A stretch of 64,000 bases of DNA from Cryptomeria japonica (lineage: Eukaryota > Streptophyta > Pinopsida > Cupressales > Cupressaceae). The stretch's first letter is position 1; each line of letters begins with the position of its first letter. Positions 23,464-33,041 of the stretch are shown here, piece after piece. The stretch spans positions 402,644,939-402,708,938 of the forward strand of contig NC_081406.1 in the NCBI RefSeq assembly GCF_030272615.1, written 5' to 3'. The notes under the pieces were generated by a model, which saw only the letters and a list, made by a program, of their open reading frames with translations, did not search any database and was not told where the DNA came from. A program made the position numbers and the translations under genes.

Positions 23464-26400
23464 TTATTTCTTGGTAAAAGCTTTATAATTTTCAATTATA
23501 CATGCAACTACTTGGGCTGGTGGATTGGCCACATGCTTAATTCTAAATTTGTATTTCTTCAAAGCCTCATCCGCATGTGTTCCCTGCTCCTCTAACTCCT
23601 TCACGGTGATCACCACCTCTTGACACTGAGTAATCAAATGTGTGTATCTATCCATTAGGGCAGCATCAAACTAGGCAACAGGTCCTAGGTTTTGTGCTTC
23701 ATATGCATCTGATTGATTCAAAACTTGTTGTTGGTCCATTATTCCAGTATCAGCTATTCTGATGCCAAAAGGCCCCAATACATTTGTTACAAAATTTTCA
23801 TACGACAAAATCTCTCTGAGGAGAGGGTCCCGAATATCAGCAATCTCCTTGGCATACTACTGATACATCTGTACTTTTAAGTCCAGAATGTACACATAGG
23901 ATTGTAGATTCTCACAACTATCTCCTCCTAAGAGGTCCTCTTGTATTATCAGCTCTTCTCCTAAGCATAGTATCCTTTTCAAGATTCGGAGTTTCTTGTT
24001 AAAGGTGTTCTCTTTTCATTCCCATTGTGTGAAACAAGTTGCCAAAGCTCCTCCTGCCTATACCGCCTTGCAGTATATTTCCATCATGTTCTATAAAAAT
24101 AATCTAATCTTGGCTGCATTTGTTTGAGCCCAAGATTTGGCGGCTGTAGCTACTCGTCTCACCTCTAATAGTGCCTTTACATCTCCTTCTAGCAAGGATG
24201 AGGTTGAAGCCAGGTCATCCATCTTACAGGAGTCCAAAGGCTTGCACATTTCTACCAAGAGATGTTTATATTGTCCGAGCTGCGCTTTAAGTTCTACATT
24301 TGAACTATGCTCTTTTTCTACGCGTCCTCTAACAACACTCGTAGCCAGCTCCAAGGTATCCAACTCTCCCCACTTGGTTTTCTTACCTAGGTTTACTTGT
24401 GATACTTGGTACTTGGAGAAGCTTTTCCTTCGGCCTGCGATGGAACTGCCACATCCACAATCACTTCACCGGAACTAGTTTTTGACAGGTGGTGAACCAT
24501 CTTTAACTTCCTAATCTTTGGTGGTTCCTTAGTGATTGCTTATTGTAGAGTGACCTTTGGAAGATATACTTTTCTCTTTTTCTTTCCATAGGTAAACTCT
24601 AACCATTCTGGCATATCTTCAATTTAGTCACCTTGATGTGACATGATCTTAGTAGTTATAACGTGCACCTCTGCCTGCTCCTCTAGCTACTCTTCTGCTT
24701 CATCTCCCGTTTGGCCGGAAACCTAGAATGATGAAATTTGGTGAGCTAAGTTAGCTTGGAGAGTTTGTTGTTTGTGTAACTCTCCTAGCTTACCACTAAC
24801 TTCTTCATTAAATTCTATTTCCTCATTCCCTAGGTCCATCTCTATTTGGCCAGCTTCTATATCCTTAAGCAAATCCTCTTGATCTTGAGGAGTTAGGATC
24901 AACCTTTCATTCAGGATATCTTTTGCTTCACCTCCTACTTGCTCACTACCCAAAAGCTATTGTTGGTTGAGGTCCTCTTCCTCTTGGTCAGAGTCAGACT
25001 CAACATTTCTAATATTCACTTCCTTGGTAGTAGGTGTAAAACCTTGCAATCCAGGGTGCCTTGTAGATACATTAACAAATGATGGTGTGGGAGCAACAGT
25101 GTATGAAGGACCTGTTGTACCTGTGGGGCTGAGTAGGCACCTCCTTGGTGGCTTCTAAATTCTCTTCTTGTCCCTGGGTACCCTCTTCTTCAGTGTGGCC
25201 TATAGCGGTTCTTGGTGGGAGAACTATAGCAAGTGGAACCGTGCCTAGCCCATCAGTCACCCCTAAGTCTGAAGCCTTTTTCAGCAATTCAGACTCCCTC
25301 ATCTTTTCCTGAAGTTTCTTTAGCAATTCTTCAGTACTCTCTTGTGGCTCCTTTTCCTCACCTGGGTCAGTGGAGGTATTCTGCCTTGAGGTTGACCTTA
25401 TCTTTCTGGCATACTCCTTGTGGCCTCTTTACTGAGGTACCCCTGAAGTGGATCTCTTTTATTTCGCCTTTGATACACTCGGCCTTACCCTCTGGCTCAA
25501 CCATTTCTTAGTCCTGTTGATGACCACTTGGGGAATATTTTCCATATCTGTCTCCTTGCTTGCAGACCATTTTACTGGGGAGAGGGGCCTCTTATCTATC
25601 CCTGATTCTTTATAAATTGGATCAAGTAACTCTCCATCATCCCTTAGGTCTTTAGGGAGGCTGGTATCGATGCCAAAGTCTCTAATCTGCGGTATGGACA
25701 ACTTGTTATAATTCTTCTCTCTTCAAAGTTGCCCTGCAAATTGGCCCAGAAATCTTCCAAGCTAGGCCTATGCCCCTCATATGCCTTCAGCATAGCTTGC
25801 TTAATGTTCCCATAGGGATCATAAAAGTCCCAAGTATGATTATATTCTTTCAGGTTCAAATCCTGAAGCTCTTGCTCGATCGATTTCGGCTCTTGTATTT
25901 TAGAGCAGGCGAAGTACCCAATGGACATGGAGAAATAAATTCCTATCTTATGCTTCAATGATAAGAGTGATTGGAGGCCTACAAGCTGTCTCACATATTC
26001 CAATAGGATCACCCTATCATTGCAGTAACGAGGCAACATCATTGGATTCTCTATGAATCCACTAACTCTGATGTAGGTGGAATGTGGGTTCTGAATGAAC
26101 CAACATGCCCACTCCCATATGATAGGCATAGCCTCAGGGCTAATCCGGTATCTGGTGTCTCCAGTCAACTTAATAATTATAGGGAAGATAAAAGCATCGT
26201 TAACCCTCTTAAAGTGTGTCTTTGCATTTGTCAGAGTAAGCTGGGAATAATATTCCCATATCTTCTTTTGTCCCTCCTTCTCCCCTAATTGTCCATCCAC
26301 TTGTAGGCCTAGGAATTTTCCAGCTCTGGCAGCTACCTAGATGACATATGACATGAAGAAGAATTTTTGTGTTTTCTACACTTCTTTCATTTGCCTACAG

Positions 26401-27100
26401 ATATTGTCAGAGAGGATTTGTGGCCAGTCAAAGTATTGTTTCCCTATCAGAATGGTGGTCATAAACTGGAACATCCAGGGATGGAAGTGTTTGCAGTCTA
26501 GCTTGCCGAAGGCCCTGCTGAGCATGATAATCAAGTCTCTCTAAGGCTCTTTGAAGTCAGCCCTTAGGATCTCTGTAGCCTTGAGCCCTGATTTCCTCTC
26601 CTCTTCCAACCAGTTGGTATTCATGTGTCTTTTGCTGGCGGACACCTTGTCGTTCCATGCCTTCAAGGCCTCTTCTTCAGTGAGTAAGAATGCTTCTTCC
26701 CTATTTGGGATTCCAAAGACAAATCCCAGCATATCTGGAGATAAGTCGATTATAGTTTTTCCATTTGCATCCGTGCACTTCCTAGTGTCTGGATTGTAGA
26801 ATGGGGAAATGGTCATAATAAACTTTGGTGCTTGTAGGGGTTGTTGGAATATAGTAGCTATAGTAGCTTCTACAAGACCTCAAGACCTGACCTCTTTATT
26901 CTTTGGTGGAGAGCATCTAGGCTAGGTTTATCTAATTGGGTTGCAATATCCCCAATCTCTATATGTCCCACCTCAGTGTCTATGACCCATCTAATTTGAT
27001 CATCCAACTTTGATACATGAACCTGTCCTTGATATTGGTACTTCATGGTGGCTGGATATCTATCAATTTCCTTGCCCCTCTTGTTGGCGGATGCATCCAT
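23464..27100 (-). pseudogene. Long ORF inside the 3' LTR of F, unknown protein
   Basis: Parallel to 45782-49411. The frame starts at MDASANKRGKEIDRYPA and ends at NYKAFTKK. The N-terminal third looks globular (WVIDTEVGHIEIGDIATQL; DLSPDMLGFVFGIPNREEAF). The middle has FPIIIKLTGDTRYRIS, the next part is acidic and Gln/Glu-rich (HTEEEGTQGQEENLEATKE), and the C-terminus is probably helical. This copy has frameshifts near 26870 and 25730 and several stops. I do not recognise the family; part resembles the ORF at 63623-64000. Confidence 0.65.
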
Positions 27101-27183
27101 CTAACCCCTGGAACTTGCAGGCAAAACCCAAGTCTTAGTCCACAATGCTAAACATAAATATTAATCTACTTTGGGACTTTGGG

Positions 27184-27570
27184 GTCCCGGGGTAGGAATG
27201 TAGGAAGGTAACCCGGAACTCTGGGGTTCCGGGGTGGCATGGAAGTGAAAACCTGGAACTCTGGGGACCCGAGGTTCTGAGGTTGATTGGCTATGAAACC
27301 CGGAACTCTGGGGACCTAGGGTTCTGAGGTAGGAAGACTATGAAACTTGAAATTCCGGGGATCCAGGGTTCCGAGGTAGGAAGACTATGAAACTCGGAGC
27401 TCCGGGGACTTGGGGTTTCAAGTTGGAAATGAAGATGAAACTTGGAACTCCAGAGACCTGGGGTTTTGAGGTGGAAAGGAAGATGAAACTCAGAACTCCG
27501 AGGACCCAGGGTTCTGAGGTAGAAAGGAAGATGGAACTCAAAACTCCGAGGACCCAGGGTTCCGAGTTAG
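27184..27570 (-). repeat. 51-bp GC-rich tandem repeats in the 3' LTR of F
   Basis: About seven imperfect units with the core GGAACTCCGGGGACCC then GGGTTCCGAGGT and a GAAAGGAAGATGAAACT spacer. Much richer in G and C than the surroundings. The unit is a multiple of three, and the minus strand stays open through the last units. Confidence 0.85.
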
Positions 27571-27721
27571 AAACTAGGGCACGCCCAAAAAACAAAACAA
27601 TAAAGGAAAAGAACAACAAAAGCAAAAACAAAAGGAAAAGCAAATAAGAAAAACATGCAAGGGAGGAAGATTTACCAACCTGGTGAATCAGAAAAATGAC
27701 AAACGCCGAGAGAGAGAGCAA
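27338..27721 (-). CDS. Small LTR ORF with hydrophobic segment and 17-residue repeats
   Basis: 127 codons, uninterrupted, beginning MLSLSAFVIFLIHQVGKSS. Residues about 20-48 form one strongly hydrophobic stretch (LLFLLFLLLLFFSFIVLFF) that would span a membrane. The rest is 17-residue repeats of the form STSEPWVLGVLSFIFL, encoded by the 51-bp tandem repeats. It is the first ATG-initiated frame of any length after the TATA box at 27802-27810. The matching ORF at 49532-49960 is also open. No homolog recognised. It could be a by-product of repeat composition. Confidence 0.4.
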   Translation of the reverse strand: MLSLSAFVIFLIHQVGKSSSLACFSYLLFLLFLLLLFFSFIVLFFGRALVSNSEPWVLGVLSSIFLSTSEPWVLGVLSFIFLSTSKPQVSGVPSFIFISNLKPQVPGAPSFIVFLPRNPGSPEFQVS

Positions 27722-27801
27722 TAGAAGACCGAAGGTTCGTGACTTGGAGCTAGGGAGGAGAAGTTCGATTGCACGAATGAACTTAAAAGTTCATTAACTC
27801 G

Positions 27802-27810
27802 TATATATAA
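27802..27810 (-). promoter_or_regulatory. TATA box of the 3' LTR of F
   Basis: Minus strand reads TTATATATA. An imperfect 20-bp palindrome (27776-27795) lies just downstream, where transcription would start. The same arrangement occurs at 50041-50049. Confidence 0.55.
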
Positions 27811-27846
27811 CCTTCCAAAAACCCTTCCATACGAGAACCATAAACA

Positions 27847-28085
27847 TGACCTCAGGACTCCTAAACTTTGGGGTTCCGAGGTCGGGATGACAAGAAGAGA
27901 ACAAAATGACCCCGGGACTCCGGGACTCTGGAGTTCCGAGGTCAAAAGACCCAAGACCTCGGGACTCCGGGACTTCGAGATTCCGAGGTCGGAATGATAA
28001 AGAACCCCGGGACTCCGGAACTCTAGAGTATCGAGGTAAAACAAAAAGGACCTTGGGACTCCGGAACTCTGAAGTTCCGAGGTAA
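27847..28085 (-). repeat. Upstream GC-rich repeats (U3) of the 3' LTR of F
   Basis: About five units of the type GGGACTCCGGGACTC then GAGTTCCGAGGTC, spaced roughly 50 bp. They lie upstream of the TATA box on the minus strand and share their core with the repeats downstream of it. A role as enhancer repeats is inference. Confidence 0.75.
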
Positions 28086-28590
28086 AACTAGAAATAAAGA
28101 AAAAAGAGGGGGCCACATTTTGACTCAAGGAGACCAAATGGGGAAACAGATATGCTAGGCATAACAAATGGTGACTATCTGGGAAAAATGATGATAGGCA
28201 ATTTAGAATTTCAGAATCTCTGGTTAACCCGACACGTAAGGCTATTATCATTCAAAAAGATGTATAAGAATTCAAGATGAGTAAGTAGTGAACAAACAAC
28301 CAAGACAAGAAATAGACATGATCAACCCTTAAGTGTGTGCGTATGATTTGTTACCCCACCATTTCAATAATGTAGATAATCAGAGGAAACTAGGCGCAAG
28401 CATAAGTAAAGTCATTAACCGTGTTTCATGCAAGGTTATCCTGGACATAGCTCTGCTGCTAGTCAGGCGTCTATAGCCCCAACAGAGATACCTCTGGCTC
28501 CCGTCAAGCAGTGCTCCACTACCAGCGAGGCGTCCATAACCTTGATGGAGGTTACTTGAAACACCCATTTGAGTTGTTTTAAGAGGATCA

Positions 28591-28609
28591 TTTCTTTCTC
28601 TCTCTTTTT
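28591..28609 (-). other. Polypurine tract of element F
   Basis: Minus strand reads AAAAAGAGAGAGAAAGAAA immediately before TGATCC, the proposed LTR start. Confidence 0.6.
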
Positions 28610-29172
28610 AGGATTATGTAGAATATTAGGATATAGAAAATGACTTCTTTCTTCAATAATCTCTTAAGCAACTTTCAAACATTGAAGTTCAATAACTGGG
28701 TTGGGAGCCACAGTGGATAACATGAAACGCCTTGACTTTGGATTTTTCACTTGATACTAGTTTATCTGCTATCTCACAAAACTTTTCTGATGTATCTTAA
28801 TGTGAACTTAGTGTTGAGTTTATCAAGCTAGCCTTTTCCAAATTGAAAGTTGAAAACTCGTGTCATATTGGAATGATTATATACCACTTTGAATGAGTAT
28901 AGACAAAGGTTTCGAACTCAACCAAATGACAATGAAACTATAAATAGCAGAGAGTCGAAGTCTCTCAGAATTTGGCAAGATGTTATATAAAGGATACCTA
29001 GTTCCTCTCAGAATCTTTAAGACAAAACATATCCCTCGACTCAACAAACAAAAGAACAAAAAGAAAAGAAAATGAAAACAAAAGGAAGAAAACACAACAT
29101 GGCCCAACGAAACACAACCAAACAGAGAAACAACTAACTACTATATACAACAGGTCCAGCCCGATTGAAGAT
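28610..29172 (-). other. 3' untranslated region of F
   Basis: Sequence between the integrase stop at 29173 and the polypurine tract. It contains short hydrophobic open frames (28877-29107, 28998-29204) that overlap one another and carry no motif. No gene is called. Confidence 0.6.
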
Positions 29173-30345
29173 TTAATCAAAGTAGTGCTTAAGGAACTGG
29201 CCATTGATGGGCAATGGTACCAATTCTCCAGTCAATGAGCTCAATCTAAAAGTGTTTTCACCTAATATTTCAGCTATTTGGTAAGGACCTAGCCACAACC
29301 TTTCAAATTTGTGATGATCACCTTTCTTTTCTTTCACCTTGTCCCACAATAGGACTAGGTCAGAGATCCGAAAAGCTTTCACCTTAACCCTTTTATCAAA
29401 CCATCACTTAACAATGGCCTAGTGCTTGGCAAAGTGTTGTAGCGTATTAATCCTTTTTTCATCAAGTCTTAATAAATTTAAGAGGTGAACCTCTACCTGA
29501 TCCTCAATGTCAAGCTCTTTCATTAATTGGAGGACCGGTATTTGTAAGTTAATTGGGAAAACAGGGGTCTGGCCATAAACAAGATAATATGGGGAAGTTC
29601 CCAAAGCGGCTTTTACTCTGGTTCGATCAGCCCATATGGCATATCTCAATTGATTATGCCAATCTCTAGGGTTCTTCTCAAGGAGCTTCTTGATGACATC
29701 TAGGATGTTCTTGTTCGTGGATTTAGCTACCCCATTACCTTGTGGGTAATAATTGGATGAAAATTTTAAAATCACTTTATATTCATATGACCATTGCATC
29801 AACTGTGCGGAAGTAAAAGTAGGGCCATTGTCACATACCAGAGAAAATGGCATACCAAACCTGGTGACGATGTGTTCTTCAATAAATTTTAGGACTACCT
29901 CAGCAGTAGCATTTCAGCATGCAATGGCTTCTATCCACCAGGTACAATAATCTGTTGCTGTAAGAATAAACTTATGTCCTACAAATGAATTAGGGTTAAT
30001 AACACCTACAAAATCCAGCACCCATTGAGCAAAAGGCCTTACCTCGAACACTGGTTGGAGAGGCATGGCAGGATTTCTTTCTCGAGAGGCCATAGTTTGG
30101 CACATATGACAATGATGAACATGTTCATGTGTATCCTTAAATATGCTAGGCTAATAATACCTAGCCTTCAAGATTTGATGTGCAGTAGCATCTGCCAACC
30201 CATGACTTGTTCCATACTTGCCATGAAATTCCTCAATCATTTTATGAGCTTCTTGATGATCAAAACACCAAAGGTAGATACCTTCATAATTCTTCCTATA
30301 AAGTGTCGAATCTTTGATCATATAATTGGCACTTTTGAGCCTTAA
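29173..30345 (-). pseudogene. Element F integrase
   Basis: Minus-strand pieces 29914-30105, 29419-29853 and 29173-29382, plus unlabelled sequence up to 30345. Upstream is the zinc domain (FHGKYGTSHG, then HVHHCHMCQ). The core has WVLDFVGVINP (first Asp), LVCDNGPTFTSAQLM (second Asp) and GNGVAKSTNKNIL, where the catalytic glutamate is lysine. The C-terminal part has LGPYQIAEILGENTFRL. Stops are at about 29914, 29419 and 29400. The E-to-K change alone should abolish strand transfer. Confidence 0.92.
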
Positions 30346-30348
30346 TGC

Positions 30349-31035
30349 TCATCTTTGTGTGGCTGTGAACCCCTCAGGACATCTATTATTTAGCAATATA
30401 AACACTAAATAGGTGTACCAGGGGTCCTGAGTGAATGACTCCAATGTATACTGTTGGCACTGGATTTGAGGGATGTCAGTCGCCATGGCCTGAGACAATC
30501 CTTGGCCTCGGACCAATTTCATTGGATGCATCTCTAAATCAAACTCTTGCAATATTGCCATCCATTTCCCTCATCGTTCTCCCAGTTCAGACTGCATGAG
30601 TAGTGACTTTACTGCTTGGTCAGGGACAATCGCATAAATTTTACTCCTCAAGATGTAATGTCTAAACTTCTTGACTGCTCTTACCAATGCAAAGGCTTGT
30701 TTTTCAAGAGCAGAGTATCTAACCTCAACACTCTTAAAGGGAGAACTCATAAATGCAATAGGCTTTTTGTCTCCTGCTTACCTCTATGTCAAAACAGTTG
30801 TTCCTAAGTGTAGTGAAGCAAAAGAATATATGTAGAATGGCAATGTATAATTTGGGCTAGTTAGTACAAGGGCTTCAGCAATGGATTTCTTGATCTGGGC
30901 GAAAGCCTCTTTTGCTTCAGTTGTCCACTCAACCTTAGCATCCTTCTTCATCATTTCATTCAAAGGCTTGACTATTTCTGCAAATCCAGTAATGAATTTT
31001 CTCACAAAATTGATCTTTCCGAAGAAAGATGTCAT
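30349..31035 (-). pseudogene. Element F RNase H next to reverse transcriptase
   Basis: Frame 30784-31035 starts MTSFFGKINFVRKFITGFAE, the thumb/connection of Ty3 reverse transcriptases, and runs into LPFYIYSFASLHLGTTVLTQ. At that place intact RNase H has an aspartate (D-A-S type), here Phe. Reading on gives VEVRYSALEKQAFALVRAVKK and, at 30349-30561, MAILQEFDLEMHPMKLVRGQ. Stops near 30780 and 30575 split it. Confidence 0.85.
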
Positions 31036-31056
31036 CTATTTTTTACTACCAGACAT

Positions 31057-31683
31057 TTATATTTTTAATAATGCTTCTACCTGATCTGGGTCTATAGAGA
31101 TCCCCCTCTCAGAAATTACATGGCCCAGTAACTTTCCTTTAGCCACTCCAAACACACATTTCTTGGGATTAAGGGAAATCCCATATCTCCTACACCTTTC
31201 TAACACCTTTATGAGATGGTCTGGGTGATCTTCCCTGATTTTAGAAAATATTGTCAAATCATCCATATAAATAATAATGCATTTTCCAATCAGTTCTTTG
31301 AATGTTGTGTCCATTGCTCGCTGGAAGGTTGCCCCAGCATTAATGAATCCAAATGGCATTCTTTTATATGCATACGTTCCCCACTTTGTTGTAAATGCCA
31401 TCTTCATATGATCTTCATAATTTACCAACACCTGGTTATATCTTGAATAACCGTCTAAAAAAGACATCATTTGTGAACCATTCACAATTTGTAACACTTC
31501 ATCCAAAGAAGGGAGTGGGTAATTATCTTTTTCAGAAGCTTTGTTAAGATTACGAAAATCTATGCAAAGCCGTATTTCTCCATTCTTTTTTTGTACCGGT
31601 ACTAGATTAGCAACCCAAGTAGAATGTCGTACTGGAAAAATTATCTTAGTGGAAAGTAACTTTTGCACTTCCTTGAAGATCAA
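31057..31683 (-). pseudogene. Element F reverse transcriptase
   Basis: 208 codons open. Motifs in order: VANLVPVQKKNGEIRLCIDF, SFLDGYSRYNQV with the first catalytic Asp, MPFGFINAGATFQRAMD, IIYMDDLTIFSK with the intact YMDD-type box, and LLGHVISERGI. These are diagnostic of Ty3/gypsy polymerases. The core looks undamaged within this frame, but stops bound it at both ends (after IKPFRQK and after EALLKI). Confidence 0.95.
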
Positions 31684-31710
31684 AGGTTCTATCAGTGCAT
31701 TGACCGGATG

Positions 31711-32408
31711 CTATTTTTGCCTAAAGGGTTTTATGTTTGGCTTTAGGGGAATCACATGGGTGATAATTATTGTATCAAATGTCTTTAAATCTTCATACCC
31801 CCATGCTATTACATCGATGAATTCTTTCAAGATCTGTATCAGCTTTTCTCTTTCACCTTGAGTGCAAATCTTCCCAATATAAACAATTTTCTCTTGCCCT
31901 TCAGGACCAATATTATGAGGCTCATATTTTCTAGCATCCGATTCGGTTGTTAATCTCTCTTTTACCCTCGGATCCGAATTGAAAACTCTCTCCAAGGTGA
32001 CCATCCCTTTAGGAATAACATTGGTTGGTAAATTCAAAATATCCATATTACCTTCGTTATTGAAATCATCAAATCTATCTTCCTCATCAATTATTTGATC
32101 TTCAAAAGCCCCCAAATTGGCGAGAAAGGCTAAGATATGGGCATCATCCAAGAAAACTTGGAAATGTTTGATATTATCAGGCACCACAGGTGTAGAGATT
32201 AATTCCACTAAAAACTTCTTTAAAGGGGATTGGCTTATTGGTTCTAATGTACTAGCAGCTATAGCCAGCACATCAGGTATCCCGTTTACTTTCCTAGGTA
32301 CCAATTGAATGTCAAAAGCTTCAAAATCTTCAATTAGATCCCACACTCTATTTTGATATGCCACTAACTTCTTTTCATGGCATGCGTACTGGCTTCGCAC
32401 TTGTTTAA
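31711..32408 (-). pseudogene. Element F: C-terminal half of upstream RNase H and linker to RT
   Basis: The frame resumes the RNase H interrupted by element D: VVKQVRSQYACHEKKLVAYQ and FEAFDIQLVPRKVNGIPDVL match the end of plant-type retroelement RNase H domains. A linker with acidic residues follows and ends in PLKPNIKPFRQK just before the polymerase. The other half is at 41356-41636. Confidence 0.85.
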
Positions 32409-32413
32409 CCACC
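32409..32413. repeat. Target site duplication of element D (left copy)
   Basis: CCACC precedes TGTAGACACC and recurs at 41351-41355 after the other LTR end. Confidence 0.85.
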
Positions 32414-32864
32414 TGTAGACACCTAAAAATGGTCAAACGCTTGCGAGGTCATACTTTAACATTTGCGCATTGCCTTATTTTAGGTTTTTAAGTCGCATTA
32501 ACATTTCTTCTATGATTCGCACTTGATCTTTATCATTTGCGAGCATCGAGTCATTCTTTTGCATTCTTCAATCATCTCGTCCTCAAAATTGGTCTTGTCG
32601 ACAACACTATCCAATCATGATTTTGATCGATTTTATCCTATGGCATCAATGTGCGTGCTAATTTGTTATCATTTTGGACATCGTCAATCCTAATTAGGGT
32701 TTTGTCCTCTTATCAATCTTATCATCAATCTTATCATTTTGGACATCGTCAATCCTAATTAGGGTTTTGTCCTCTTATTAATCTTATCATCAATCTTATC
32801 ATTTTGGACATCGTCAATCCTAATTAGGGTTTTGTCCTCTTATCGATTTGTCATCAATCTTTAT
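32414..32864 (+). repeat. 5' LTR of D, first part only
   Basis: Matches 39747 to about 40124 from TGTAGACACCTAAAAATGG onward. Similarity stops abruptly after TCATCAATCTTTAT. It carries one more internal tandem unit than the 3' LTR. Confidence 0.85.
32667..32850 (+). repeat. 65-bp tandem repeats in the D LTR
   Basis: Three near-identical units starting ATCATTTTGGACATCGTCAA and ending ATCATCAATCTT. The 3' LTR has two (about 39992-40124), so the copy number changed after or during insertion. Confidence 0.85.
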
Positions 32865-33041
32865 TAGGGTTCCTCAATAGAATATGGACACCTGATAGGG
32901 GATGGAAGAAGGACTCAAGCATCTTTTTTTTTTTTTTTTGGATAGTAGCCTTGAAATAAATGGACCATGACCTTTAAAAGTATGCTCAAAGACGTTGGTA
33001 GGATAAGGACATGGAAAATGACATGAAACTAAGGCAAGGAT

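Larger units (their letters stand above)
22433..28590 (-). repeat. 3' LTR of element F (about 6.16 kb)
   Basis: Direct repeat of 44749-50712. The left end is TATTGACGAG, against TGTTGACGAG in the other copy. The right end at 28590 is placed where the minus strand turns from a polypurine run to TGATCCTC. The two copies differ by several percent and small indels by eye. The LTR contains, in minus-strand order, GC-rich repeats, a TATA box, a small repeat-containing ORF and a long broken ORF. Confidence 0.82.

Noticed and set aside
28998-29204. Hydrophobic minus-strand frame after the integrase of F, considered as an envelope-like ORF
   Set aside because: Short, overlapping other frames, no signal peptide or conserved cysteines, and lies in the expected 3' untranslated region.
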